Source: Aestuariivita sp. (GTDB lineage Bacteria > Pseudomonadota > Alphaproteobacteria > Rhodobacterales > Rhodobacteraceae). From it: 64,000 nucleotides of DNA. Below the pieces are notes generated by a model, which searched no databases, was not told where the DNA came from, and saw only the letters and a list, made by a program, of their open reading frames with translations. Shown here one piece after another: positions 54,129 through 63,496 of the stretch. The stretch lies in the NCBI RefSeq assembly GCF_021404545.1, contig NZ_JAAWWD010000003.1, positions 1 through 64,000 of the forward strand. The letters are read 5' to 3'. The position numbers were made by a program, and so were the translations under genes. Numbering within the stretch: the stretch's first letter is position 1; the number at the start of each line of letters is the position of its first letter.

Positions 54129-55519
54129 CAGCGTCTCCGAAACCGGTTGAGGTCGCGCCAGCCGCGCCGCAGCTCAGGCTCGGCAATGACGGGTACGCGG
54201 TCGATACTGCGGACGAAGTGCCAGCCCCATACGGCCGAGACAAGGCCAATCACCAGACCCAGCAACGCCTGTGCATAGATCACGCCCACGGCACCGGCGA
54301 TCCCTGCCAGCCACACGGCCACCGGCCAGGTCAGCGCGCCCTCCCGGATCCAGGTCAGCACCGTGGCGCGCGTGGGCCGCCCCAGCGCGTTGAACGCCGC
54401 GTTCGAGACAAAGAACGCCCCGGTGAAGAGAAACCCACCCGCGCCGATATGGGTGAAGGCCAAGAGAACCTCCTGCCCTCCGGGTGTCAGCCCAAAGGCA
54501 CGCCCGACCGCATCACCGACGCTGAACAGGATGGCCCAGACCACAAGCGTATAGCAGATGCAGAAGATCATCGCGTCGCGATAGGTGGTGGCCAGCCGGT
54601 CGAACTTACCCGCTCCATAGTTCTGGCCAAAGATCCCGCCGATGGCACCGGCCAACGAAAAGATCCCGCCAAACGCCACAACCGACAGCCGCCCCACGAC
54701 GGCCCATCCTGCCACCGCATCGTCCCCGAACCGCGCCAGCACCGTGGTCAGCACGTAATTGCCGAAGGGTGTGGCCATCTGCGTGAGTATCGCGGGGATC
54801 GCAACGGCCGCATACGGCCTGAGATCCGCCGCCAAGCGCGACAGGCGTGGCAGCGCCACCAGATCATAAACCCGTGTCGTAAAGTAGAGCGCCATCACCA
54901 TCAGCACCGTGCGTGAAATGTTGAGCCCGATCGCCGCCCCATCAAGCCCCAGCGCCAGATAGTAGATCAGGACCGGATCGACAAAGACCGACACCGTGCC
55001 GGCGGTCAGCGTGATATACATCGCGCGCTTGCCATCCCCTTCGGCGCGCAGCACACCGCTGCCGACCATGCCCACGACCATGGGCACCAGTGACGGCAAC
55101 GTCATCAGAAGGTAACGCGCCGCAAGATCCAGCGTCTCCCCCCGGGCGCCCGCCAGCTCAAGGATGTCGTACCGGAAGCCGATCACCAGCGCGGCCATCA
55201 CCGCTTGGACGACAAAGGCGATCAGCATCGCACTGCCCGCAATGGCCCGCGCCTCGCTTCGCTGGGCGGCGCCTATCGCGCGCGAGACCAGCACCGTCGC
55301 CGCGATCATCAGCCCGATTCCAGAGGAGACCGAGAAGAACTGGATTGCAAAGGCAAAGCCGATGGCCGCCACCATCCGCGCATCCCCCAGAAGCGAGACC
55401 CAGAAAAGGTTCATCGCATCCACAAGGAACACAAAGGTGATGCCCGCCGCCCCGGTCAGGGTCATACGCACCACATGACCCATGGTCGAGCCTGTCAGGA
55501 ACCGCCCCTCGGCGCTCAT
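54128..55519 (-). CDS. MATE-family efflux transporter
   Basis: A 463-residue polytopic protein with twelve hydrophobic segments in two similar halves, the layout of multidrug and toxic-compound extrusion (NorM-like) exporters driven by Na+ or H+. The substrate is not predictable. It lies six bases after the MFS gene's stop and overlaps prmA, so the three are probably cotranscribed. Confidence 0.92.
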   Translation of the reverse strand: MSAEGRFLTGSTMGHVVRMTLTGAAGITFVFLVDAMNLFWVSLLGDARMVAAIGFAFAIQFFSVSSGIGLMIAATVLVSRAIGAAQRSEARAIAGSAMLIAFVVQAVMAALVIGFRYDILELAGARGETLDLAARYLLMTLPSLVPMVVGMVGSGVLRAEGDGKRAMYITLTAGTVSVFVDPVLIYYLALGLDGAAIGLNISRTVLMVMALYFTTRVYDLVALPRLSRLAADLRPYAAVAIPAILTQMATPFGNYVLTTVLARFGDDAVAGWAVVGRLSVVAFGGIFSLAGAIGGIFGQNYGAGKFDRLATTYRDAMIFCICYTLVVWAILFSVGDAVGRAFGLTPGGQEVLLAFTHIGAGGFLFTGAFFVSNAAFNALGRPTRATVLTWIREGALTWPVAVWLAGIAGAVGVIYAQALLGLVIGLVSAVWGWHFVRSIDRVPVIAEPELRRGWRDLNRFRRR

Positions 55520-55525
55520 CGGGGC

Positions 55526-56758
55526 TTATTCCGCAGGCGCGGGATGAAGGCGCGCGAAGATCGTCTCATTGCCCGGTTCGGGGTGGCGCGGGATCATCAG
55601 CGCCAGAACCAGCGACCCCATCGCCAGCGCCGCGGCCAGCCAGAACACCCCCGCCGGGGAGACAAGCCAGAGATACCCCAGTGCAGCAGGCAGAAACACC
55701 GCCGCGATATGGTTGATCGTGAACGCCACAGCGGCCGTGGGCGCGATATCGGCAGGATCGGCGATTTTCTGGAAATAGGTCTTGAGCGCCAGCGCCAGCG
55801 CAAAAAAGAGGTTGTCGACGATATAAAGCCCCGCCGCGATCATCACGCCCCAGCCAAACCAGTAAAGCCCGCCATAGGCCAGAAACACCAGCGTCAGCCC
55901 GACATATTCAAAAGCCAGCGCCCGGCGTTCACCAAAAAATCCGACGGCTTTGCCGATCAGCGGCCCGAATACGATATTCGCCACCAGCGTGATCATAAAG
56001 AGCGCGGCAATCTCATGCACATCAAAGCCGAACTTCTCGACCATCATGAACCCGGCGAAGACCACAAAGATCTGGCGCCGCGCCCCGGACATGAATTGCA
56101 GCGCATAGTAGAGCCAATAGCGGCGCCGAAGGATCATCTTTTTGACCTGCGGATGCGGCGCCTCGAACTGCGGATAGGCAAACATTGCGGTCAACGCGAT
56201 CAGTGCCGTCAATCCGCCAGCCAGCATATACACAATGTTAAAGGTGAGGTTCAACGGCTCCCACAGCAGCACAATCGTCGCATAGGCCGCCAAAGTCGCG
56301 CCCGATCCTGCGGCCAAAAGCCAGCCGAGCATCTGCGGCGCACGGTCTTTCCTCAACCATTGAAGCTGAAGCGACTGGTTGACCGTTTCGTAATAATGAA
56401 ACCCGATAGAGCTGAGCATTGTTATGGTCAGAATACCCGCCATCGACGGGAACCAGGCCGTGAACGCGGTCGCCACCCCCAACAGGATCAGTGATACCAA
56501 CGCCAGCACCTGCTCACGCACAAAGACGATAATGGCGATCACACCCACGGCCAGAAAGCCCGGGATCTCACGCACCGTGTGCAGCCAGCCAATGTCACTA
56601 CCATCAAAACTCGCCGCTTCGATCACAAAGTTATTGAGCAGCGCCGACCAGGTGGCAAAGGCCATCGGCATCGCCGCCGCCATCACAAAGAGAAGGGCAA
56701 TCGGCTGGCGCCATATCGGCAGATGCCGCGCATCAGCAAGGGGCAGTGGGGTGAACAT
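55526..56758 (-). CDS. MFS-type transporter
   Basis: A 410-residue major-facilitator protein with about twelve hydrophobic helices and the loop GPLIGKAVGFFGERRAL between helices 8 and 9. No motif points to a particular substrate. It is the first gene of the MFS-MATE-prmA run and is divergent from the transglutaminase-like gene. Confidence 0.88.
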   Translation of the reverse strand: MFTPLPLADARHLPIWRQPIALLFVMAAAMPMAFATWSALLNNFVIEAASFDGSDIGWLHTVREIPGFLAVGVIAIIVFVREQVLALVSLILLGVATAFTAWFPSMAGILTITMLSSIGFHYYETVNQSLQLQWLRKDRAPQMLGWLLAAGSGATLAAYATIVLLWEPLNLTFNIVYMLAGGLTALIALTAMFAYPQFEAPHPQVKKMILRRRYWLYYALQFMSGARRQIFVVFAGFMMVEKFGFDVHEIAALFMITLVANIVFGPLIGKAVGFFGERRALAFEYVGLTLVFLAYGGLYWFGWGVMIAAGLYIVDNLFFALALALKTYFQKIADPADIAPTAAVAFTINHIAAVFLPAALGYLWLVSPAGVFWLAAALAMGSLVLALMIPRHPEPGNETIFARLHPAPAE

Positions 56759-56905
56759 GACCCTGGCATACGCCTCGGCGCCGGGCTTGGCGAGAGAAAT
56801 TTAACCTGTGCACAACCGCTTTGCACCGATGCACAGACCGCTGCCAAGCTGACCGAGCTGCAACGATCTATTTTGGTTTTGCGATATCCGCCGCATAGTC
56901 CCTCT

Positions 56906-57760
56906 ATGGCACAAAAGATCCCGCCCAATGCATTCGCGTTCTACATCGCCCACAGCGCGCTAAGCGATCCCGCAGGGTATGGTCGCCAGTTCGATGCGTT
57001 GCCGGACGCGGTCGCAGAGCTCTGCGGTGTTGTGCAGACCCTGCTGATACATGACGACTTCGGTGCGCATCTGTATGGGCTTGCGCCAGAGGCATTCCGC
57101 AACGCCTCTCGCCAAACCTTGCCCGTGCCCCAGCGGCTGGGGCAACTCGGGCCTCGCCCATTCTCGCGCACCCGCGCGTCGGCCGACCGCGCGATCGGCA
57201 CGTGCCGGGACTTTGCGCTGCTCCTCTGCGCGTGTTTGCGGCACAAGGGCACCCCGGCGCGGGTCAGATGCGGCTTTGCGCGGTACTTTCATCCGCCAAG
57301 CTCCGAAGACCACTGGGTCTGCGAGTACTGGCATGCGGCGGCTGACCGATGGGCGATCGCCGACGCTCAGCTTGATCCAGAACACCGCGCGCATCTTTGC
57401 CTGACGTTCGACGTCACGGATATCCCGCCGACCGAGTTTGTCTTTCCTTGGCAGGCCTGGCAACTGAGCCGGGCCGATCCCTGCAAAGCACAGGCGTTTG
57501 GGCATGGTGAGACAACCGGTGCGCGGTTCATCCATGTCAACCTGGCACGCGATCTTCTGGCGCTTGTGAAACAGGAGACATCGGATTGGGACAGCTGGCG
57601 CGAGATGGATGAGGCGGAGCAACCGCTCTCATCCGCGCTCCTGTCGCAAGGCGACTACCTTGCGGAGCTGTCACAAAAGATCAGCGACTGTGACATCATA
57701 GACGCGGGCCTGCTCGACCGGGTCGCGCAGGCCCTGCCAAAACCGCCCTGGTACGGGTGA
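56906..57760 (+). CDS. transglutaminase-like protein
   Basis: A 284-residue soluble protein with the transglutaminase/protease triad: C100 in IGTCRDFA, H136 in EDHWVCEYW, and D153 in WAIADAQLD. No signal peptide is seen, so it probably acts in the cytoplasm as a peptidase or amidase-type enzyme rather than a cross-linker. A longer frame to 56579 begins within the divergent MFS gene; the ATG at 56906 is the first reasonable start though its ribosome-binding site is weak. It converges on pcs. Confidence 0.88.
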   Translation: MAQKIPPNAFAFYIAHSALSDPAGYGRQFDALPDAVAELCGVVQTLLIHDDFGAHLYGLAPEAFRNASRQTLPVPQRLGQLGPRPFSRTRASADRAIGTCRDFALLLCACLRHKGTPARVRCGFARYFHPPSSEDHWVCEYWHAAADRWAIADAQLDPEHRAHLCLTFDVTDIPPTEFVFPWQAWQLSRADPCKAQAFGHGETTGARFIHVNLARDLLALVKQETSDWDSWREMDEAEQPLSSALLSQGDYLAELSQKISDCDIIDAGLLDRVAQALPKPPWYG

Positions 57761-57779
57761 GCGCACCGGATGCCCGGCC

Positions 57780-58472
57780 TTAGCGCCGCTCAGGCCAAAG
57801 CTGCTGCACGGCCCCTGCCACCAGCAGATAGAGGCTGGTAACCACCAATCCCCAATGCGCCCAGCTTTCGGGATGGAAATCGACCCAGGCCGCCCAGCCT
57901 GCAAACCCCGTCCAACCCAGCGCCATGGGCAATGTCAGCCAGCGCCAACGCTCGGTGCGTACGGGATGGACAAATTTCAAAGGGACAAACATCGTGACCG
58001 CCAGCACCGTGACAACGGCGAGACAGACAATCCAGTCCGGCTCCAACGCGAAAAGCACCAACACCACCATATTCCAGCATCCTGGAAAGCCGGAGAAGGA
58101 GTTATCCTTGGTCTTCATCCGCGTGTCGGCAAAGTAAAGCGCGCTGGTAAAAGTAATCACGATAATCATCACCCAGCCCGACCAGCCATCCATTAGCCCC
58201 GACTTGAAAAGCGCAAAAGCCGGGATAAACACATAGGTCAGATAGTCGATGATCAGATCCAGCAGCACCCCGTCGAATTCGGGGGCGTTCACCTTGACGT
58301 GATACTTGCGCGCCAGCGGTCCATCGATCCCGTCGACCACAAAGGCCACAACCAGCCACAAAAACATCAGATCCCACTGTGCCTCGATCGCGGCCAGCAT
58401 CGCAAGCATGGCAAAAACCGCCCCTGTCGCGGTAAAAAGATGAACGGCAAGGGCTTTGACGCGCGGGCTCAT
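57780..58472 (-). CDS. pcs: phosphatidylcholine synthase
   Basis: Pcs makes phosphatidylcholine from CDP-diacylglycerol and choline in one step, a route known from alphaproteobacteria. The 230-residue integral membrane protein has the CDP-alcohol phosphotransferase motif with D47, D50, G51, A54, R55, G68, D72 and D76 spaced as in Pcs, and about eight hydrophobic segments. It is 42 bases after xerC on the same strand. Confidence 0.95.
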   Translation of the reverse strand: MSPRVKALAVHLFTATGAVFAMLAMLAAIEAQWDLMFLWLVVAFVVDGIDGPLARKYHVKVNAPEFDGVLLDLIIDYLTYVFIPAFALFKSGLMDGWSGWVMIIVITFTSALYFADTRMKTKDNSFSGFPGCWNMVVLVLFALEPDWIVCLAVVTVLAVTMFVPLKFVHPVRTERWRWLTLPMALGWTGFAGWAAWVDFHPESWAHWGLVVTSLYLLVAGAVQQLWPERR

Positions 58473-58513
58473 GGGTGGGGTAATGCCTCAAGTTCCATAG
58501 CTGTGTAAACCGC

Positions 58514-59434
58514 TTAGGCCTTGGGGTGGGCGCGGTCATAGACCTCCATCAGACGCGCGGTATCGACTGCGGTATAGGCTTGGGTGGTGGAGAGAGACGC
58601 ATGGCCCAAGAGTTCCTGAATGGCGCGTAGATCGCCGCCCGCGCTGAGCAGATGGGTGGCAAAGCTATGACGCATCGCGTGCGGCGTGGCGGTTGCGGGC
58701 AAGCCCAACTGCATGCGCGTCCGCGCCATCGCCTTCTGGATCAGCCGGGGCGATAGCGCCCCGCCCCGCACCCCGCGAAACAGCGGCGCGTCGGCCTCTC
58801 TTGGATAGGGGCAGGCCTGCAGATAAGCCTCCACCGCTTCGCGCGCAGCGCTCAGCACCGGTACCAGACGTTCCTTGCCACCCTTGCCCCGGATCCGCAG
58901 CACGTCCGGTAACGGTGCATCGCGCCCTGTCAGCCCCAACGCCTCCGATATCCGCAGACCACAGCCGTAAAGCAGCGTCAGCACCGCGATATCGCGCGCG
59001 GCCACCCAGGGCGTTGCCGATTGCAGTGCCACCGTGTCGATCATCGCACTGGCCATATCCTCGGCCAGCGGGCGCGGCAGCTTGCGCTGAAACTTGGGCG
59101 ACCGCGCCGACAGAACGGCTGTCACCTCGATCCCTTCCCGCTCGGCCAACCAGCGAAAGAAGGATTTCACCGCCGAGAGTTTGCGCGCCAGAGACCGCGT
59201 GCCCACACCGCCACTTCGGGCCTGCGCCATCCAGGCGCGCATATCGCTCACCGTGATCCCGTGCAGCGCGCCCAGCCCCTGGGCCGCACCCTTGTGCAAT
59301 GTGATAAACGACAAAAACTCGGCCAGATCCCCCTGATAGGCGGCGATCGTGTTCGGGGACGCGCCACTGAGCGCCTTCTGCGCGCTCAGCCAGCTTTCAA
59401 GCGCATCGCGCGCGGCGGGCGAGATCGGGCTCAA
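58514..59434 (-). CDS. xerC: tyrosine recombinase XerC
   Basis: Site-specific recombinase that resolves chromosome dimers at dif with XerD. The 306-residue protein has all catalytic residues: R161, K187, H252, R255, H278 and Y287. The SAM-like N-terminal domain is complete. Its neighbour DUF484 is the usual xerC partner, which favours XerC over XerD or an integron integrase. No mobile element surrounds it. Confidence 0.94.
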   Translation of the reverse strand: MSPISPAARDALESWLSAQKALSGASPNTIAAYQGDLAEFLSFITLHKGAAQGLGALHGITVSDMRAWMAQARSGGVGTRSLARKLSAVKSFFRWLAEREGIEVTAVLSARSPKFQRKLPRPLAEDMASAMIDTVALQSATPWVAARDIAVLTLLYGCGLRISEALGLTGRDAPLPDVLRIRGKGGKERLVPVLSAAREAVEAYLQACPYPREADAPLFRGVRGGALSPRLIQKAMARTRMQLGLPATATPHAMRHSFATHLLSAGGDLRAIQELLGHASLSTTQAYTAVDTARLMEVYDRAHPKA

Positions 59435-60138
59435 GACAGCCAGCGGCGCATCGATCGTTCGAAAACGCCTGCAAAAAACGACATCAGATCCGTACCCTGC
59501 TGGGGTGAGAACTGATGTGGATCTTCCGCCCCCATCACCAAGAGCCCAGGCAAGCGTCCGGTGCCAAAATCAAGCTTAAGACAGGCCTCCGAACGGATCC
59601 AATCCGACGATTTACCATAAACTTCGGACTGGGCTGCTTGCACCTGACGCAATGTGACCTGACGCACCTGCCCGCCTCGGCCATGGGTAAGATAATCATC
59701 GACAAAACCGGGCTGTGTGACGCGCAAGACATCGCCCAGACGCTGGACCACTGCCTCGTCATCATTTTGCGAGGATTCCAGCACCAGCACGATAGAGTCG
59801 ACACGCAGGATCTCTGCCACCTCTCCGCCCAGATCGCGTAGAAACACCTCGAAATCAAGCGGATCGAGCATCCGCAGGATCGCGCGATGTACCTGATTGG
59901 TTCCCGCAAGGTTCTCGTATGCCGCCGCGATCACGCTACGATGGGTATCTTCCAGCCGGTCCAGCCGCGATTCCAGCCGCTCCATTGCAATGCCGCGCAG
60001 ATCGATGATGTTGCCGCCCATGGTCTTTTCATTGGCGGCAATCAGGGCATGCATCACATCCTGATCATCCAGAATAGCATCGGGTTTCGCGATGATCGCC
60101 TCGCGAAGCGTCGTGTCCAGTTTCGGGCTGCTGCTCAT
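59431..60138 (-). CDS. DUF484 protein upstream of xerC
   Basis: A 235-residue protein with an N-terminal helical segment (about 15-95, containing DLRGIAMERLESRLDRLEDTHR, a short coiled coil) and a C-terminal GAF-like DUF484 domain ending in a helix before the stop. DUF484 genes commonly precede xerC; the function is unknown. I chose the ATG at 60138 with GAGGCG upstream; a longer in-frame start at 60237 lies in the repeat-bearing gap. The stop overlaps the xerC ATG by four bases. Confidence 0.9.
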   Translation of the reverse strand: MSSSPKLDTTLREAIIAKPDAILDDQDVMHALIAANEKTMGGNIIDLRGIAMERLESRLDRLEDTHRSVIAAAYENLAGTNQVHRAILRMLDPLDFEVFLRDLGGEVAEILRVDSIVLVLESSQNDDEAVVQRLGDVLRVTQPGFVDDYLTHGRGGQVRQVTLRQVQAAQSEVYGKSSDWIRSEACLKLDFGTGRLPGLLVMGAEDPHQFSPQQGTDLMSFFAGVFERSMRRWLS

Positions 60139-60256
60139 AGTCGCCTCTTTATGTATTGGCGTGCTTATAACATGGGGTTCCCGGAAATGCCCGCCAAAAA
60201 ATGTCTGGGAAGTGTTCAATGTTCCACGGGGGTACATGTGACGTGCCGACGGATCA

Positions 60257-60318
60257 TTGGGGGCGCTGCCCCCGGCCTGCGGCCTCCCCCGCCGGTATTT
60301 TTAAAGAGAAGAAGGATG
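60257..60318 (+). repeat. dispersed GC-rich extragenic palindrome, copy C1
   Basis: Runs TTGGGGGCGCTGCCCCCGG, CCTCCCCCG, CGGTATTTTTAA, GAGAAGAAGG, the same order as copy B at 30176-30241. It faces copy C2, their AGAAG tails meeting within seven bases. Confidence 0.78.
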
Positions 60319-60325
60319 AGGAAGC

Positions 60326-60385
60326 ACCTCTGCTTCTTCTGGCCCTAAACATTCCCAGGGTTTGGGACAGCGTCCCAAGGCCCGT
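60326..60385 (-). repeat. dispersed GC-rich extragenic palindrome, copy C2
   Basis: Read on the minus strand it gives TTGGGACGCTGTCCCAAACC, CTGGGAATGTTTAG and GGCCAGAAGAAGCAGAGG, very close to copy A (318-375). Together with C1 it forms an imperfect inverted pair of about 130 bp. Confidence 0.72.
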
Positions 60386-60448
60386 GCGGCCGCGCACAAA
60401 TAGAATGGAATGCGGCGCAGCCGCTCCTTGTGAGCGAGATGGCACCAC

Positions 60449-61102
60449 TCAGAGGATCGTCTGACCCGTTTTGGCCCAATCGCTCAGGAACTGCTCCAGC
60501 CCCTTGTCGGTTAAGGGATGCGCTGCCAGCTTCTTGATCACATCGGGGGGGGCCGTCATCACATCCGCCCCGATCCGCGCGCTTTCCAGTACATGGTTCA
60601 CCGACCGGATCGAGGCGGCGAGAATCTGCGTCTCGTACCCGTAATTGTCATAGACCGCGCGGATATCGGCAATCAGATCCATCCCGTCGATGTTGATGTC
60701 GTCCAGCCGCCCGATAAACGGTGAGATGAACGTGGCCCCCGCTTTGGCCGCGATCAATGCCTGATTGGCCGAAAAGCAAAGGGTGACGTTAACCATCCTG
60801 CCCTCGCCCGTCAGCAACTTGCAGGCTTTGAGCCCATCCCATGTCAAGGGCAGTTTCACCGCGATATTGGGGGCGATCTCGGCCAGTTTGCGGCCTTCCG
60901 CGATCATCGCATCGGCCTGGGTCGCCACCACTTCGGCACTGACGGGACCATCGACCAGATCGCAGATCTCCTTGGTGACCTCCAGGATGTCGCGTCCCGA
61001 CTTCAGGATCAGCGAGGGGTTGGTCGTCACCCCATCGACCATGCCCAGATCGTTCAGCTCGGCGATGGCGTCGATTTCGGCGGTATCTACAAAGAATTTC
61101 AT
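60449..61102 (-). CDS. fsa: transaldolase-type fructose-6-phosphate aldolase
   Basis: A 217-residue class I aldolase of the small transaldolase family (TalC/Fsa). The Schiff-base lysine is K83 in [10 protein letters not shown], and GVTTNPSLI is the conserved N-terminal block. Small family members work either as transaldolase in the pentose phosphate pathway or as fructose-6-phosphate aldolase; sequence reading alone does not decide. The ATG at 61102 gives the family length; a longer frame runs into priA's upstream region. It is divergent from priA, 93 bp apart. Confidence 0.93.
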   Translation of the reverse strand: MKFFVDTAEIDAIAELNDLGMVDGVTTNPSLILKSGRDILEVTKEICDLVDGPVSAEVVATQADAMIAEGRKLAEIAPNIAVKLPLTWDGLKACKLLTGEGRMVNVTLCFSANQALIAAKAGATFISPFIGRLDDINIDGMDLIADIRAVYDNYGYETQILAASIRSVNHVLESARIGADVMTAPPDVIKKLAAHPLTDKGLEQFLSDWAKTGQTIL

Positions 61103-61195
61103 GGGCGCTGTGTCCTTTGATGGGTTGGCCTTGGCTGGCCTTGGCTTTACCCCAGACGGGCGGGCACCGAAAGCCCCGGAACGGCGAAAGGACGG

Positions 61196-63394
61196 ATGGT
61201 GCAGAGCGCGGGTTTCTTCGACGAGGGGCAATTGGTGGGCGTTCTGACGACCCAGCCACTGGACCGCCTCCTCGATTACCGCGCGCCCGAAGGCGGCTGC
61301 CATCTGGGCGCCTTTGTGGAAGTGCCACTGGGTCCGCGCAAGGTGCTGGGAGTGGTCTGGGCTCCGGGACGCGGAGATTACGATTTGTCGAAGATCCGCG
61401 CGGTCATCCGGGTGCTGGATGCTGCCCCGATGCGCGAGGAACTGAGAGCGTTCTTGACCCGCGCCGCCGACTATACCCTGACCCGGATGCCCGCGATGTT
61501 GCGCCTTGCCACCCGCGCGCCGGGCCTGGGCGATCCGCCCTCGATGCGCAAAATCTACCGGCTGGGCCATCGCGCGCCCGACCGTATGACCGACGCGCGC
61601 GCCCGTGTCCTTGAGGTATTGCGCGATTATGGCGGTCTTGCCTTCACATTGAAGGAACTGGCGGAGTTGGCCGGCGTAACCTCATCGGTGATCAAGGGTC
61701 TGGTAAAGCAACAGGCTCTGATCGAGGAGGACAGCCCCCGCGATCTGCCCTTCCCTCGCCTTGACCCTGACCGTCCGGGCAAGGCGCTGACCGATGATCA
61801 GGCCACGGCGGCGGATGCGCTGCGCATCGGCTTGCGGTCCGAGCGCTATGGCACAACCCTGCTGAAAGGGGTCACTGGGTCAGGCAAGACTGAGGTCTAT
61901 CTCGAAGCCGTCGCCGAGACCCTGCGCATGGGTCGGCAGGCTCTCGTCCTGCTGCCGGAAATCGCGCTCACCGCAGAGTTCCTGACCCGGGTGGAGGCGC
62001 GGTTCGGCGCCCGCCCCGCCGAGTGGCATTCGGGCGCCACCATGACCGAGCGCCGCCGCATCTGGCGGATGGTGGGTCAGGGAGAGGCGCAATTGGTTGT
62101 CGGCGCCCGCTCTGCCCTCTTTCTGCCTTTCCAGAGCCTGGGCCTGATCATCGTGGATGAGGAGCACGACACCTCCTACAAGCAGGAAGAAGGCGTTCTC
62201 TATAACGCCCGCGACATGGCGGTCCTGCGCGCCGCGATCTGTGGTGCACGGGTGGTACTGGCCAGCGCGACACCCAGCCTGGAAAGCTGGGCCAATGCTC
62301 AGGCCGGGAAATACGACAAGCTGGAGCTGACCGCGCGTTTCGGCGACGCAGTCCTGCCAGACATGCGCGCCATCGACATGCGTCAGGAGGCGCTGCAGAC
62401 TGGGCGCTGGATCTCGCCTACGTTGCAGCGGGCGGTCGCGGTACGGATGGAACGCGGCGAACAGGCGCTGCTTTTCATCAACCGGCGAGGCTATGCGCCG
62501 GTGACGCTGTGCCGGGCCTGCGGGCATCAAGTGGGGTGCGAAAACTGCGACGCCCGCATGGTCGAGCACCGGTTCCTCAAACGTCTGATGTGCCATCAAT
62601 GCGGCGAGACGGTGCCGATCCCGACCACCTGCCCCTCCTGCGGCGCCGAAGACCGGCTGGCCCCCGTCGGCCCCGGTGTCGAGCGGCTGACCGAAGAGGC
62701 CGTGGCGCTTTTTCCAGAGGCACGTGTGGCAACGCTCAGCTCGGATATGTTCGGCTCTGCCCGCGCCCTCAAGGCCGAGATCGAGGCGATCGGCAAAGGC
62801 GGGGCCGACATCATTATCGGCACTCAGTTGGTGGCAAAGGGCCATAACTTCCCGCTGCTCACGCTGGTCGGTGTGATCGACGCCGATCTGGGCCTGCAAG
62901 GCTCGGATCTGCGCGCGGCGGAGCGCACGTTTCAACTGATGCGCCAGGTAGCGGGCCGCGCGGGGCGCGCCGAGAAGCCGGGCCAGGCGCTTCTTCAGAC
63001 CTACCAGCCGGAACACCCGGTGATCCGGGCCATTCTGGGCGGCGATGAGGAGGCGTTCTGGCGCGCCGAAGCCGCCGAGCGGCAAGCCGCGGGCGTGCCC
63101 CCGTACGGGCGCATGGCTGGCATTATCCTGTCGGGCCCGGATGTGGGCGCGGTCTTTGATCTGGGCAACGCGCTGGCGCGCGCTGATGGCCCGCTGCGCC
63201 AGATCGGCGCGCAGGTCTTTGGCCCCGCGCCGGCCCCCATCGCACGGATCCGAGGACGGCACCGTGTACGCCTGCTGGTCAAAGCCGCCAAGGGCGCGCC
63301 CTTGCAGGACGCCCTGGCCCGGTGGACCGCGCAAATCCAGATCAAGGGCGATCTGAGGCTGAGCGTCGATATAGATCCGCAGAGCTTCTTTTAG
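61196..63394 (+). CDS. priA: primosomal protein N' (replication-restart helicase)
   Basis: PriA recognises stalled forks and reloads the replisome. The 732-residue protein has the 3'-OH-binding N-terminal domain, Walker A GVTGSGKT (225-232), the DEEH box (about 321), the paired four-cysteine zinc sites CRAC...CENC and CHQC...CPSC, and motif [11 protein letters not shown]. All are complete. An AAAGGAC ribosome-binding sequence precedes the ATG at 61196. Confidence 0.97.
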   Translation: MVQSAGFFDEGQLVGVLTTQPLDRLLDYRAPEGGCHLGAFVEVPLGPRKVLGVVWAPGRGDYDLSKIRAVIRVLDAAPMREELRAFLTRAADYTLTRMPAMLRLATRAPGLGDPPSMRKIYRLGHRAPDRMTDARARVLEVLRDYGGLAFTLKELAELAGVTSSVIKGLVKQQALIEEDSPRDLPFPRLDPDRPGKALTDDQATAADALRIGLRSERYGTTLLKGVTGSGKTEVYLEAVAETLRMGRQALVLLPEIALTAEFLTRVEARFGARPAEWHSGATMTERRRIWRMVGQGEAQLVVGARSALFLPFQSLGLIIVDEEHDTSYKQEEGVLYNARDMAVLRAAICGARVVLASATPSLESWANAQAGKYDKLELTARFGDAVLPDMRAIDMRQEALQTGRWISPTLQRAVAVRMERGEQALLFINRRGYAPVTLCRACGHQVGCENCDARMVEHRFLKRLMCHQCGETVPIPTTCPSCGAEDRLAPVGPGVERLTEEAVALFPEARVATLSSDMFGSARALKAEIEAIGKGGADIIIGTQLVAKGHNFPLLTLVGVIDADLGLQGSDLRAAERTFQLMRQVAGRAGRAEKPGQALLQTYQPEHPVIRAILGGDEEAFWRAEAAERQAAGVPPYGRMAGIILSGPDVGAVFDLGNALARADGPLRQIGAQVFGPAPAPIARIRGRHRVRLLVKAAKGAPLQDALARWTAQIQIKGDLRLSVDIDPQSFF

Positions 63395-63496
63395 CAGCCC
63401 ACGGTTGGATGGCCAATTGGGAGCATGGTGTCACAGGAAGAGGCGCAGGGTCGAGGCCCCGCGCCGATCCCGCCCAAGACCCGCGCGGGTCCGCTT

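Larger units (their letters stand above)
60139..60448. other. gap between DUF484 and the aldolase gene holding two repeat copies
   Basis: This 310-bp region has no gene. Most of it is occupied by the facing repeat copies C1 (60257-60318) and C2 (60326-60385). The rest, next to the DUF484 start, should contain the promoter for DUF484-xerC-pcs; I could not fix it. Confidence 0.6.

Noticed and set aside
58514-59434. xerC as integrase of a mobile element
   Set aside because: It is paired with DUF484 and pcs in ordinary synteny, with no attachment-site repeats, tRNA or phage genes nearby.
63478-63491. 14-base palindrome GACCCGCGCGGGTC after priA
   Set aside because: No loop and no U-run; it overlaps the stop region of the VOC gene and is plausible by chance in GC-rich DNA.
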